From Lithospermum erythrorhizon (taxonomy: Eukaryota > Streptophyta > Magnoliopsida > Boraginales > Boraginaceae): a stretch of DNA of 64,000 bases. The position numbers and the translations under genes are program-made. The DNA lies in NCBI GenBank assembly GCA_019722365.1, contig JADFUC010001000.1:806001-870000 (forward strand), given 5' to 3'. Within the stretch, counting starts at the first letter, position 1. Every line of letters starts with the position of its first letter. The notes beneath the pieces are model-generated. The model was not told the DNA's origin and ran no database searches. It was given only the letters and a program-made list of their open reading frames with translations. This document shows, one piece after another, positions 13,691-25,099 of this stretch.

Positions 13691-14330
13691 GAACCGAACT
13701 TACCCAGGGCGTGCACAAAATCCGGAACCGCCCGAATTGTGTCGAGACCGAACCGAAAATAAACTTCAAAATTTTTGGAACCGATCGGAACCGAACCGAT
13801 TTACATTCAACATCGTAGAGAACCGAATTAATTTAGGTTCGGCATTTGAAATAACCGAACCGAACCGATTTCTTAAATTTATATATATTTCTCAATTTTC
13901 ATTTATTATCCTTTTCAAGCATCTCTGTAGATTTTGGTGATATGCACATTTTTAAGAAGGTGAATTTATATTTTACTTTGTTCATTATAGGTATAATGGA
14001 ATATGATATATATAAATCTTTCTAAAACTAATAATATAGGGAATAAAAGATGTAAAAATAGTGATTTCTCAGATTGAATCGCCACAATTGGTAGATCAGA
14101 TAAGTAATCTTAAAGCAAGCTTCATCGAAATTATACTTTGATTGGGATCTAGCTTTTAATATATAATTTGAGTCCAAATAATGCATATGCCCAAAAATCG
14201 TCTCTAAAACCGAAACTTAACTTTAAACCGAAACCGACTGAATCAACTGCTTAGATTTCAATTGAAAGAAAATCAGACAAAAATAGTGCTTTGGTTTGGC
14301 CACTCAAACCGAATTGAACCGATCCGCATG
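13690..14330. repeat. ACCGAA-rich simple-repeat blocks
   Basis: The motif GAACCGAACCG and variants recur many times in 13690-13880 and again in 14200-14330, with ordinary AT-rich DNA between. Such GGTTCGGTT-rich blocks are common in plant non-autonomous hAT-like elements; a hAT-type end (CAGGGCGTGCACAA, near 13706) is only suggestive. The 97-codon frame at 13647 is a by-product of the repeat. Confidence 0.45.
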
Positions 14331-14791
14331 TAATTCTCAAGATAACATGATGAATTTAGATAAATTCATTTCTATAGTTAAAATAATTTTGTAGAACATC
14401 AAAAGAAATAAATGAAAATATTAACTCAATTTATTCACGTAAAATTATTCTTCACAATTGCACTTGGCATGAAGAAATTAATTTTTCCATCATAAAATTC
14501 ATAGTCTCCTAGTCGGTGGATCTGTATGGAGTACGAACATATAAATCAAATTTCCCATCTCTAAATAGTCAAATGTCTAAACCAAAAAACAAAACAATAT
14601 ATTTTATTTTGTCACATTACAAACTATAAATTCGGAGTAATATTCACTACTCTTTTTATATTTTATAATTTATATCCCCTCCGCTCATCTCAAGTCATTC
14701 CGCTTTATTCCAACATTCATAATCTCAACAATTATTTATTCTTTTATGATTAATTAATTTTTTCCAATTGTAATAAAATATTAATAGAAAA

Positions 14792-17700
14792 ATGATGGAC
14801 GGTGAGATTTGGCCGACGATGGATCTGCTACGATCAGAGCCGATGAATTTGGTGCAATTAATTATTCCTATGGAATCTGCTCATAGGACCATTTCGTACC
14901 TCGGTGATCTCGGTCTTTTTCAATTTCAAGACGTACGTTTTAATTAACACACGTAACTTTAATTTTATTCAATATTACTATCAATACATATGTTTTAATT
15001 AACACACCTAACTTTAATTTGATCCAATATTAATATCAATACGTATGTTTTAATATTCCTTTATTTGTTATTGCATTTTGTGTATAATGTAGGTGGTTAT
15101 GTGGTTTTGTTTGATTATTAATAGTAAAAAATATTGTTAAGTTTGATCTTGTCTCAAATTAATAAAGTTTGCGGTTTTAATTGAGTACATAAATTTGATC
15201 AGAATTAGTATGCCACTCAAGACAGAAAGTTTGAAGCTTTCAGATTGCATTTTGTGTATAATGTAGGTGGTTATGTGGTTTTGTATTATTATTAGTCCCA
15301 AAATGATTGTCCAGTTTGATTTGAATGGTTAAAATTATTAAATTTGCAGCTTAATTAACTCACGTAACTTTGATTTGATTGAATGTTAATATCAAGACGT
15401 AAGTTTGAAGATTCCTTTATCTGTTATTGTATTTTGTGTGTAATGTAGGTGCTTTTATGTTTTTGTATTATTATTATTAATCGTAAAGAGATGGTCAAGT
15501 TTGATATTGAATGGTTGAAATTATCAAGTTTGCAGCTTAATTGATGCTCGTAACTTTGATTGAATCAAATTATCATGTTTATTTTAAGATGTAAGTTTGA
15601 AGATTTATTTTCTTATTGCATTTTGGGTATAATGTAGGTTGCTATATGTTTTTTTTTTGGTGATTATTAATCGTAAAATTATCGTCCAGTTTGATTTTGA
15701 ATGGTTGAAATTGTCAAGTTTGCAGCTTAATTGACGCTCGTAACTTTGATTGTATCAAAATTATTGTGTCAGTTTCAATACGTAAGTTTGAAGCTTCCTT
15801 TATGATTGATTTATTTGTATAATGTAGTTGATTATGTGTTTTTGTATGATTTGTCAAGTTCGATTTTGTCAAAATTAACAAAGTTTGCTGGTTTAATTGA
15901 GTACATAAACTCGATCAAAATTAGTATGCCAATTTCAAGACGTAAGTTTGAAGATTTCTTTTTTTATTGCATTTTGTGTGTAATGTAGGTGATTATGTGT
16001 TTTTGTATGATTTGTCAAAATTAACAAAGTTTGCTGTTTTAATTGAGTAACAAATTTGATAGAAATTAGTACGCCAATTTCAAGAGTCAAGACGTAAGTT
16101 TGAAGATATATTTTCTTATTGCATTTTGTGTATAATGTAGGTGATTATGTGGTATTGTATGATTTGTCAAGTTTGATTTTGTGAAAATTAATAAAGTTTG
16201 CCGCTTTAGTTGACACACACAAATCTGATAAAAATTGTTATGCTAATTTCAAGACGTAACTTTGAAGCTTCCTTTTTATTGCATTTTGAGTATAAGGAAG
16301 GTGGTTATATGTTTTGTATGATTATTGATGTAAAAAATGTTGTCCAGTTGATTTGAATGCTTAAAATTACCATGTTTAATTGACACTATTGAATCGAAAT
16401 TATTATGTCTATTTTAAGACGTGAGTATGAAGGTTTAGTTATGTTTGCATTTTGTGTATAATGTAGTTTTATATGATTATTAATCCCAAAAATAATTGTC
16501 CCGTTTGATTTTCAGTGATCAAAAGTAATAACTTTAATTGACACAATTAAATCAAAATTATTATGCCAATTTTTAGACGAAAGTTTGAAGTTTCCTTTTT
16601 TACTGAATTTTGTGTATAATGTAGATGGTTTCATGTTTTTGTATGATTATTAAGCACGAAAATATTGTCATGTTTGATTTTCTGTTGTCAAAATTAACAA
16701 ACTTTGCAACTTTAGTTGATGTACATTAATTTGATTGAATTAGAACTGTCATGTTAATTTCAAGACATAAGTTTGAAGCTTCCTTAGGACTACATTTTAT
16801 GAGTTATATATGTAAGAAATTGATCATGCTCTATTGGATCAACGAGATCGATAGTGAAGGTTATGAGTGCGCCTTTGTGGAACTTGTACTTTTATTATAT
16901 GTTTTCGTTGTTATTCCACAAATCGTTTCCAGTATTACTTCTGATTTTGACTTGCCTTTTTCTCCATATACAGCTAAATGCTGGAAAGAGTCCATTTCAG
17001 AGGACATTTGCAGCTCAGGTAGATTTGCTTGTATTTAAACAACTTGATTAGTATCTACATACACATAATGCATAGTTTAGTGGTGTCATTTTCATGTACT
17101 GGGATCTTGTTATCAAAGTGTATGTGTTGGATGTAGAACTTAATGTTCGGCATGATCAGTTGACCACTTGACCCATAGAATCATTCTTCTCTTTTTTATT
17201 AGTTGTTTCTCTTCAAAGACTAGTAAGTCTAGATTACTATAGCAGTGTTATTTTTGTGATGGATGCTGCCTGTAAAAACAAATGACTTCCAGACAACAGA
17301 AGCCTTTAGGACATCAAATATTTATATAGTGTTTTTAACTGTGGTAGCACTTCAGGTTCTCTCACAACCCATGATTCGTGTATTTGTGCTTCTGATTTAC
17401 ATCTTTGAAGCATTTCTGCCTCTTTTGTTTTTCCTCTGCCACTAGTTGGAACTTAAAATTCTCCTTTTCAGAAACATGGTTTTTTCTGACTTGGTATGCA
17501 TCATTAAGTTTGCCCGTATGCTTCATATGTTTAGAATTGTTTGGTGGGCACTCGCCACTCTTAACACATGAAGCTCCTCAGCTTCCAGCCAATATACGTC
17601 AGCTTATTAGTGCAAACAAATTCACTGAGTCATTGTGAGTACAAATTCTTCAAATGAATTTATATGGACAAGTTGATGGGAGTTTTCTCATTTTTTGAGA

Positions 17701-20700
17701 GTTATCAGATTAATTACGAGGGAAGTAGTAGTATATGTGAAAGGCACAGTAAAGGTAGATTCTTAAAGGCAAACATACTCAGAAGTTTAAGTTTGTAATA
17801 ACAGCTAAATTTGATTACTTACTTGAAGAGGGGCCAGGAAATCTTAATACTCATATAGATTAGATTTACTTACGCTTTATCTTAACCATGTAATACCATC
17901 GAAGAGGATAATAAATAAATTGAATTTTGATAGCCATCTCCATAGTAAAATCATGCTTAAAACCTAGTCACATGTTTAATGCAGGGTCCCTTTCTAGCAG
18001 AACTATGCTTAGCGGCAGAGTCCCTTCTTTTCTTGTAGTAAAATCATCTTCATCGTATGTAGTATGTACTTCCAAATGCATGATAGAGCTTCATGCACCA
18101 GTTTCACAGAGATTATTGAAACAATCATTCTCTGCTTAAAAGTTGATATGCTGCAATCAACATGCATGTCACACATAAGTTTTCATTATGTAGAATGCAT
18201 GTAATACTATTTTCAGCACCATTGAATAACCTTCAACATCAAATCTTGCAGATTAAGAGATGTGGAGAGATGGCACGCAGGCTACGTTTGTTTAAAGAAC
18301 AAATGGCTAAGTCAGGAGTTGTATCATCAACAACGTTTTCAATGGGTAGCGATATCAATCTAGATGAGTTGGAGGTATAACTAAGTACGATATTATTGTC
18401 AGAAAAGGCATTGAACCCTTTCTACAAAGTACTATTTTTCTGTTATGATCAATTTTAGAGAGAAAAATAATGATAATAAAAAATATTGATTTGTAGCCTT
18501 CATTTTTCAAATTAATGGGAATGATTTCAGAAGTTCTATGGGGTTTATAGGTTAAACTTGTTGAACTTGAAGCTGAGTTGCTAGAGATGAATGCAAACAG
18601 TGATAAGTTACAACGTACATACAGTGAGCTGTTGGAATATAAGATTGTCATGCAGAAGGTAGGAACACGTGTTTAAAGCCCAATAATCCAGATTTTTAAT
18701 TCTTTCTATTTTCTTTGTGTTAATTTAGTACGGAGTATTAGATTTTTTTCCAAATGTTGTAAGTCTGAAAAAGGGCCTTCTCTCACTTTCAGGCTAGTGA
18801 AATTTTCCATTCAGCTGAAAGCAGAGCAACAGCCCAGCAGAAAGATTTTAATAAATTTGTCCTTGGAGAGGGGTCAGTTGATAGCCCGCTCTTGTTTGAG
18901 CAAGAAACGCCGGCAGGTTTTAAGCTATGTTAATCAGAAACCTAACATTATTTTGCCTAGATTGACGTACTACTTGGCATTGAGCAAGAAACGCCGGCAG
19001 ATCCATCAAAACAAATTAAGCTAGGGGTTGTAAGTGGTCTGGTTGCAAAAGAAAAATCAATAACATTTGAAAGAATTTTATTTCGGGCTACTAGAGGAAA
19101 TGTGTACATAAAGCAAGTGGCTGTGGAAGATTCTGTAACTGATCCTATCACTGGTGATAAGGTTTGTACTTCTTAGTGATAGGCTGATAGCTTCTTGTAA
19201 GTGTACTTGTAACTACAGTAACCTCAAAGTCCTTGCAGTTCTATTGAACATGCTTTATTTTGTCTCTGTGTTGCCCAGTTTGTTTATTCATATAGAGTCA
19301 AGAAGAGCCACAATACGAATTGTTTATTCATATAGAGTCAAGAAGATCCACAATAAGAATCAAGAACGCCTGTTGTCTGAACTCATCATTTAAGCTCTAA
19401 GACTTTCCCTTTTATTTAATTTCTTATTTTTCCCAAGTCTTAAATTGAAGTCATCATTCGTAGTTGTGGAATTTCAGGTTGAGAAAAATGTATTCGTAGT
19501 CTTCTACTCTGGGGAAAGAGCAAAGAGCAAAATAGTGAAAATTTGTGATGCTTTTGGAGCTAACCGGTATCCATTTACTGATGACATTGGCAAACAATAC
19601 CAGATGATAACGGAGGTAAGGAATTTACTATGTCAGAAGATGTTTGGTATTTAGCTGATTTCTTTGTCTTTTCTGCCTTTACGGTTATAATTACTGAGCA
19701 ATTTTCCAACTGTCTGGTCTCAAAAAGGTTAATGAAGTTTGTGGAAGTCATGTGCTGAAATGTTAGTTCTGTTAATCGCCGATTTCTTAAATTGGTTATA
19801 GTATGTAGAATCTTTCATATAATTTATTTTTTGACGAGATGAATATATACCTTTTTGGATACTCCAGGATAATATATTGACTTTTAAGTAATCTCCTATT
19901 TTAATTAGGTTTCTGGTAAACTTTCGGAGTTAAAGACCACTATAGACATGGGAGACACACACCGGGCCAACCTTTTGCAGACTATTGCCTATGATTTTGA
20001 GCTATGGAACCTTCTGGTTTGTTTCTTTTTGCTTTGAGCGACTCCTGACTGCAATTGTTCTGAAGTCTGAACTATCTTTCTTCCTTTTTTTGAATTTTTT
20101 AAAAGAAATTATCTCATATCCGGTTTTTCATTATATTGAAATCAGTAAAAGATGCATATAATTTGATGCAGGTGAAAAGAGAAAAGTACATTTACCATAC
20201 ACTTAACATGCTGAGTTTTGATGTAACTAAGAAGGGCCTCGTAGGAGAAGGCTGGTGTCCTGTCTTTGCAACTACTGAGGTACGTGCTTTTAAAGTGTTT
20301 GGCTTCCCAGTTCCAGAAATTTTGTATCTTCCTTTATACAACATTTATCTTGGAGTGGATTTTACAGATCCAAAATGTTTTGAGGCGTGCAACTTTGGAT
20401 AGCAACTCTCTGGTTGGGGTTATCTTTCAGGTTTTGGAGACGAAAGAACTACCACCAACATATTTCCGTACAAACAAAGTTACTTCAGCATTTCAGGAAA
20501 TCGTTGATGCATATGGGTAAGGAAGTGATATCTTGTATATGTTTTTAGCACACTATTCATGATTGATGAGAAAAGTCTGCCATTGAATAAGTGTTCCGCT
20601 TCGGGTTATTTTTCCGCCTAATGTTAATGCAATACTCTCAAATTTAACTAAGTCATAAATCAAACCTAACGACCGAATCAATATCAAAATATTTGTTATT

Positions 20701-23700
20701 GGAGCAATGTTTTAAAAGTTAAAAAATACTTAATCGAAATATGGTTAATAACTTTATTCCTACCTTAACATTTACTTATATATTTAATCATATATTAAAT
20801 AAATAATACTATGAATAGATAATTAAATAATAAATCTTATTAATTAGATTATAAATAGTAGTATAAATATAATAATTTGATTAAATAAATATTAAATATA
20901 AATAAATTCTAAATATCATTAAATAAATATTTAAAATTTATAAAAAACATATAAAATTCAATAAATCGATCAAGCATACATATCAAAAAATCGATAATAC
21001 CACAAATTCTTCAATTAATAAAAAAATAACTAATCGGTTTTCATTCAACCTATAATCTGTAGACATACCGGCCATAAAAAACGAATACCACTATCAACAT
21101 CTAATGAAAGAATCAAAGCTTAGCAAATAATGGACCGAGATCATACTCGCCCATCCAATGGAGAAACAAGTTCATTCACGGAGAAACAAACAAGAGTAAA
21201 TTTATTACAATAGCCTGTGAATCATCTCATAACAATTAAAAGCAACTAACCAACTTATTTATCTAATATACTTAAATTAAAAAAGTTTCACCTAATATAA
21301 CCACAACATATAAGACACCAACTAACTCAATCAACGCCATCTCAATTACACAATGTTAATATGACAAATACCGAAAAACAACCACTTTGCCTTCTGGGCC
21401 ACTGAAGATAACAAATCCAAAGTGATAACAATACAATACATCAATAAAAATATGTTAATTAAATCGAAAATACAAAAAAAAGAATTAACAAAATAACCAC
21501 AAAATAATCGATTCTTCATATTAACAATACAATACATTGAATAAAATACAAATAATTAAATTAAAAAATAAATACATCCGCCAGATATAAATTGAATAGA
21601 AATGGATAAAAATTATTAATATAAATCGAAAAGAAGAATGCCAGAAGGTAAAGAAAGGAGAAGAAGTGTTGTTTTCTTTTGCGTTGGGGACCAAGTAGTG
21701 CCGAGTAATCATGTAGATTATTCGACAAGTTAGCGTAAAAATAAACTGTAATTTTAACTTTAATTCTTTTGTCAAGGATTTTGATAAATAATTAATTTAT
21801 TAAGCACTTAAAATAATTCATTAACAAACAAGCTTAATAAATTAAGTGCTGAATTAATTTAAGTTTAAGTGCTTAATGAGTTTAACAAACACCCTCTAAA
21901 TCTCTAGATGAAATAACTGGAATTTTGTTGGATTCACTTTTAAGCTCAATGTGTGTAAGCATTACATGATTTTGTTTTTCAAGTGGTCGAAACTGGGTTA
22001 ATTTGGATAATCAGTTATGTTTCACATATTTCCACTGTGGAAAAGTTGCAGAAGTTACTTCTTATTCTGTATTATATGTTTACATGACAAATGGCATATT
22101 TCAGTGTGGCCAAGTATCAGGAGGCAAATCCAGGTGTTTTCACAATAGTGACATTCCCATTCCTTTTTGCTGTCATGTTTGGAGATTGGGGACATGGGAT
22201 ATGCTTGTTCCTGGCAACATTGTATTTCATTTTTCGGGAGAAAACACTTCTACAGCAGGTACTTTGTGACTTTCTTAGTTATTGCTGAGGTTTGTCATTT
22301 GTGCTATATTTTTGGGCCATTGAATGCTAATCCACTCGCATGTGGTGCTATCAAGTGATGTGTAATTCTGAAAAGTAGTTTATTTATCTAGTCTTATATT
22401 CAAATTATCTGTATTTTTTGTGTGCAACACTTTCTGCAATTTCTGTAGCATGTGGGTGGTCACCAAACTCTATCCAAGATTTATCAATTATTTGCACAAG
22501 AGATAAAAGTAAAATATGATTTTTACAAAGTTAAAGAACTTGGTATCTTTATTTGCTTTCATGATAACAAGGGCAGTAACAAGAGAGAAACATGCAACAC
22601 AGAATCCAAATTAATGTCTATTTGACCGACTTCACTCATAGTAGTAGTGTAATACCTTTGGCACATCGGAGTAAATTTATTGCTAGTCTTTAGTTTGCAA
22701 CACGAAGTTCATCCTTTAAATACCAATGGTTACTAAGTGTATGATTTATCTATGAGTAAATATTCAATGTTTGTATATCAAAGAAAAAATTTCCTGGTTA
22801 CTCGCATTGGGATTTACTTTGTAAATGTGTGTGTTTCTCCTTAAGTTATATTAATTGTTAAGCAATATCCACTTATTTTAGTTTTCCTTTGTCAAGAACA
22901 GAAACTTGGAGATATCATGGAGATGGCTTTTGGTGGCCGTTATGTTATTATGATGATGTCCCTCTTCTCAATATACACAGGATTTATTTACAATGAATTC
23001 TTTTCAGTCCCCTTTGAACTTTTTGGGAAATCTGCATATGATTGTAGAGATTCTTCGTGCAGGTACAGAAATTCGATATCAAGTTGTACTAATCACCTCC
23101 AAATTCTATGCAACTGAATTCAATTCATATTTCAGGGATGCTGGCACTGCAGGCCTTATTATGGTACGCGAAACTTACCCATTTGGCGTTGATCCCAAGT
23201 GGCATGGTAGCCGTAGTGAGTTACCATTCCTCAACTCTTTAAAGATGAAGATGTCCATTCTGCTGGGCGTCGCGCAGATGAACCTTGGGATCATTTTGAG
23301 CTATTTTAATGCAAAATTTTTTAAAAACGAAATAAACACCTGGTGAGCTTAGACAATTATCGACTGTAAACATATTACTGCATTTCCAGTTTAGCTTAGA
23401 CAATTATCGACTGTAAACATATTACTCCATTTCCAGTTGAGCTTAGACATCTTATTTTAGTGAAAGTGCATGACTCCATTTACAATTGAATGGCATTCTT
23501 TGGCTTGGCTAGCATAGTAACTTTTGAGATGTAATGCAGTTCAATTTTCAAACTCTTACACCAATGTCAGTTATTTTTGGAAGTATAAATTTATCTACTG
23601 TTAGACCAAGAGTAAGAGAACAAGGAATGCTGTTATTATTCGTGACTGAAAATGGATAGTATATCATTCTCCTGTAGTGGAGCGATCATATATGGTTATG

Positions 23701-25085
23701 CATTGGAATTGACCTCATCTATGCACTATATGATAAATTTTAGTTGCATCTTTTGCAGAAACTGGATTTTTTCAATTGACAAGTCCAGTATTTAATGTAG
23801 TTGTCCGTACCAAGTACCTCACTTTAGATAACCAGCTCTTAATTTTCCATTATTTCAGGTATCAGTTTGTTCCCCAAATTATATTCTTAAACAGCTTATT
23901 TGGGTACCTCTCACTTCTCATACTTGTAAAATGGTGCACTGGTTCAAAAGCCGATCTTTACCATGTTATGATATATATGTTCCTGAGTCCTACTGATGAT
24001 TTAGGCGAGAATCAGCTTTTTGTGGGTCAAAAATTCCTACAGGTATTTCTTATTATTTCTTCTATCAACATATATGATGGAAAAAAGATTTTGCTAATCT
24101 TGTCATTTAAAAAAAAAAAATTGGCAGCTTGTGTTACTATTTATGGCGCTTGTTGCAGTCCCTTGGATGCTGTTGCCAAAACCATTCTTGCTGAAGAAAC
24201 AACATGAAGAAGTTAGTCTGGTTTCTTTTCCTCTTAATTTTGCCACGAGCAGAGCACATATACTTAGTTTCTCATTCTTCATTACTTCCTTTCTGTGCTC
24301 TTCTTGACAGAGACATCGAGGCCAATCATATATGCCACTTCACCATGCTGAGGATTCCTTTGAAATGGAAACACATGATGATAACCACAGCCATGAGGAG
24401 TTTGAGTTCAGCGAAGTTTTTGTCCATCAACTTATTCATACCATCGAGTTTGTACTTGGTGCTGTCTCGAATACAGCGTCTTACCTGCGTTTATGGGCTC
24501 TCAGGTACATATTAAAAAATATTAGATTATACAATTCTGCCTATAACTTATCTTAAATTATGTGCTTTTATGTTTATGGTAACTGAGGTGAACACTTTGA
24601 AAGATTTCTTACATAATCGGAAACTAATGACTTCAGTAATTCTTTGTTGTTTTCCCTTCTTATTTGTTATGGAAAATGTTTGATATGGTGATACGTTACT
24701 GACTGCATCTTCGGTTTCCTGCAGTCTTGCACACTCAGAATTGTCTAGTGTCTTCTATGATAAGGTCTTGCTTCTGGCATGGGGGTAAGATTTCTCTTGC
24801 TAAAGCTCCTCCTCTATCTAGTAGATGATAATTTAAGTGAAGTGTTTCAGTACATAAGACTCGTGATTGTATTGCTCCAGGTACAACAATGTAGTTATAC
24901 TTATCATTGGAGTCATCGTCTTTGTAAGTGCTACTGTTGGTGTACTGCTTGTGATGGAGACTCTAAGTGCATTCCTGCATGCATTGAGGCTTCATTGGGT
25001 GGAATTTCAAAACAAGTTCTATGAGGGGGATGGTTACAAATTTGCCCCCTTCTCGTTTGCACTAATCAACGAGGATGAAGAATAA
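14792..25085 (+). CDS. VHA-a: V-type H+-ATPase subunit a (VHA-a2/a3, tonoplast type)
   Basis: Eighteen exons join in frame to 817 aa: 14792-14932, 16974-17018, 18252-18374, 18551-18658, 18793-18916, 19001-19161, 19478-19615, 19909-20016, 20172-20279, 20368-20516, 22105-22258, 22902-23062, 23136-23342, 23859-24042, 24128-24211, 24311-24504, 24725-24784, 24881-25085. Subunit a is the membrane part of the Vo sector; it holds the two proton half-channels and anchors the stator. The cytosolic N-terminal half carries [17 protein letters not shown] and a coiled coil; the C-terminal half has about eight membrane segments. The essential arginine lies in [39 protein letters not shown] and KKQHEERHRGQSY match the tonoplast a2/a3 forms better than the TGN a1 form. 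Two ATGs occur in tandem at 14792 and 14795 and either could start. The exon 5/6 junction is ambiguous (see findings). Confidence 0.95.
14931..15045 (+). repeat. 55-bp tandem triplicate containing the exon-1 donor site
   Basis: Three copies begin at 14931 (ACGTACGTTTTAATTAACAC), 14986 (ACATATGTTTTAATTAACAC) and 15041 (ACGTATGTTTTAAT), exactly 55 bases apart; the third is truncated. The first copy begins with the last two coding bases of exon 1 and its GTACGT donor. Copy 2 reads ATATGT and has lost the GT. Copy 3 reads GTATGT and keeps it. Confidence 0.8.
15041..16800 (+). repeat. Degenerate 150-195 bp tandem array filling VHA-a intron 1
   Basis: About eleven diverged copies share, in order, a donor-like motif (CAAGACGTAAGTTTGAAG), GCATTTTGTGTATAATGTAGGTG, a TTATGTG...TTTGTATGATTATTAAT stretch, and a T-rich segment with 'AACAAAGTTTGC'. 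Donor-like motifs lie near 15041, 15218, 15394, 15586, 15778, 15938, 16089, 16255, 16417, 16573 and 16762. The array is non-coding and nearly fills the 2041-bp intron. Confidence 0.85.
18896..19000 (+). repeat. Direct repeat of 21 bp bracketing VHA-a intron 5
   Basis: The core GAGCAAGAAACGCCGGCAG ends at 18916, the last exon-5 base, and again at 19000, the last intron-5 base; two further identical bases precede each core. The spacing is 84 bases, equal to the intron length. Confidence 0.9.
19281..19360 (+). repeat. 40-bp tandem duplication in VHA-a intron 6
   Basis: Two near-identical 40-bp units start at 19281 and 19321 (TGTTTATTCATATAGAGTCA, then AGAAGA-CCACAATA). They differ at a few positions only. 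No splice site is affected. Confidence 0.85.
20517..22104. other. VHA-a intron 10, enlarged and AT-rich
   Basis: At 1588 bp this intron is several times longer than most introns in the gene. Bases 20650-21900 are very AT-rich, and near the right end 'TAAGTGCTTAATGAGTTTAACAAACACCCTCTA' gives an ending like that of hAT-type non-autonomous elements, but I could not find a matching left end. Short minus-strand frames (21346-21775) are not convincing. A transposon insertion is likely but not proved. Confidence 0.4.
23346..23443 (+). repeat. 47-bp tandem duplication in VHA-a intron 13
   Basis: AGCTTAGACAATTATCGACT begins at 23346 and recurs at 23393; the 47-bp units differ at about two bases, and a partial third copy (GAGCTTAGACA) follows at 23439. 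The array begins four bases after the donor at 23343. Confidence 0.85.
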
Positions 25086-25099
25086 TTCTTTGATGCTGC

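Noticed and set aside
13647..13940. 97-codon frame rich in ENR/EPNR
   Set aside because: It is the translation of the ACCGAA simple repeat, not a protein.
15041..16800. Regularly spaced repeats resembling a CRISPR array
   Set aside because: Unit length varies (150-195), copies are diverged, and the sequence lies inside an intron of a plant gene with no cas genes.
20425..20440. TCTTTCAG-GTTTTGG, looking like a splice acceptor inside VHA-a exon 10
   Set aside because: The frame runs straight through as [12 protein letters not shown], which matches the family, and no donor precedes it in a useful phase.
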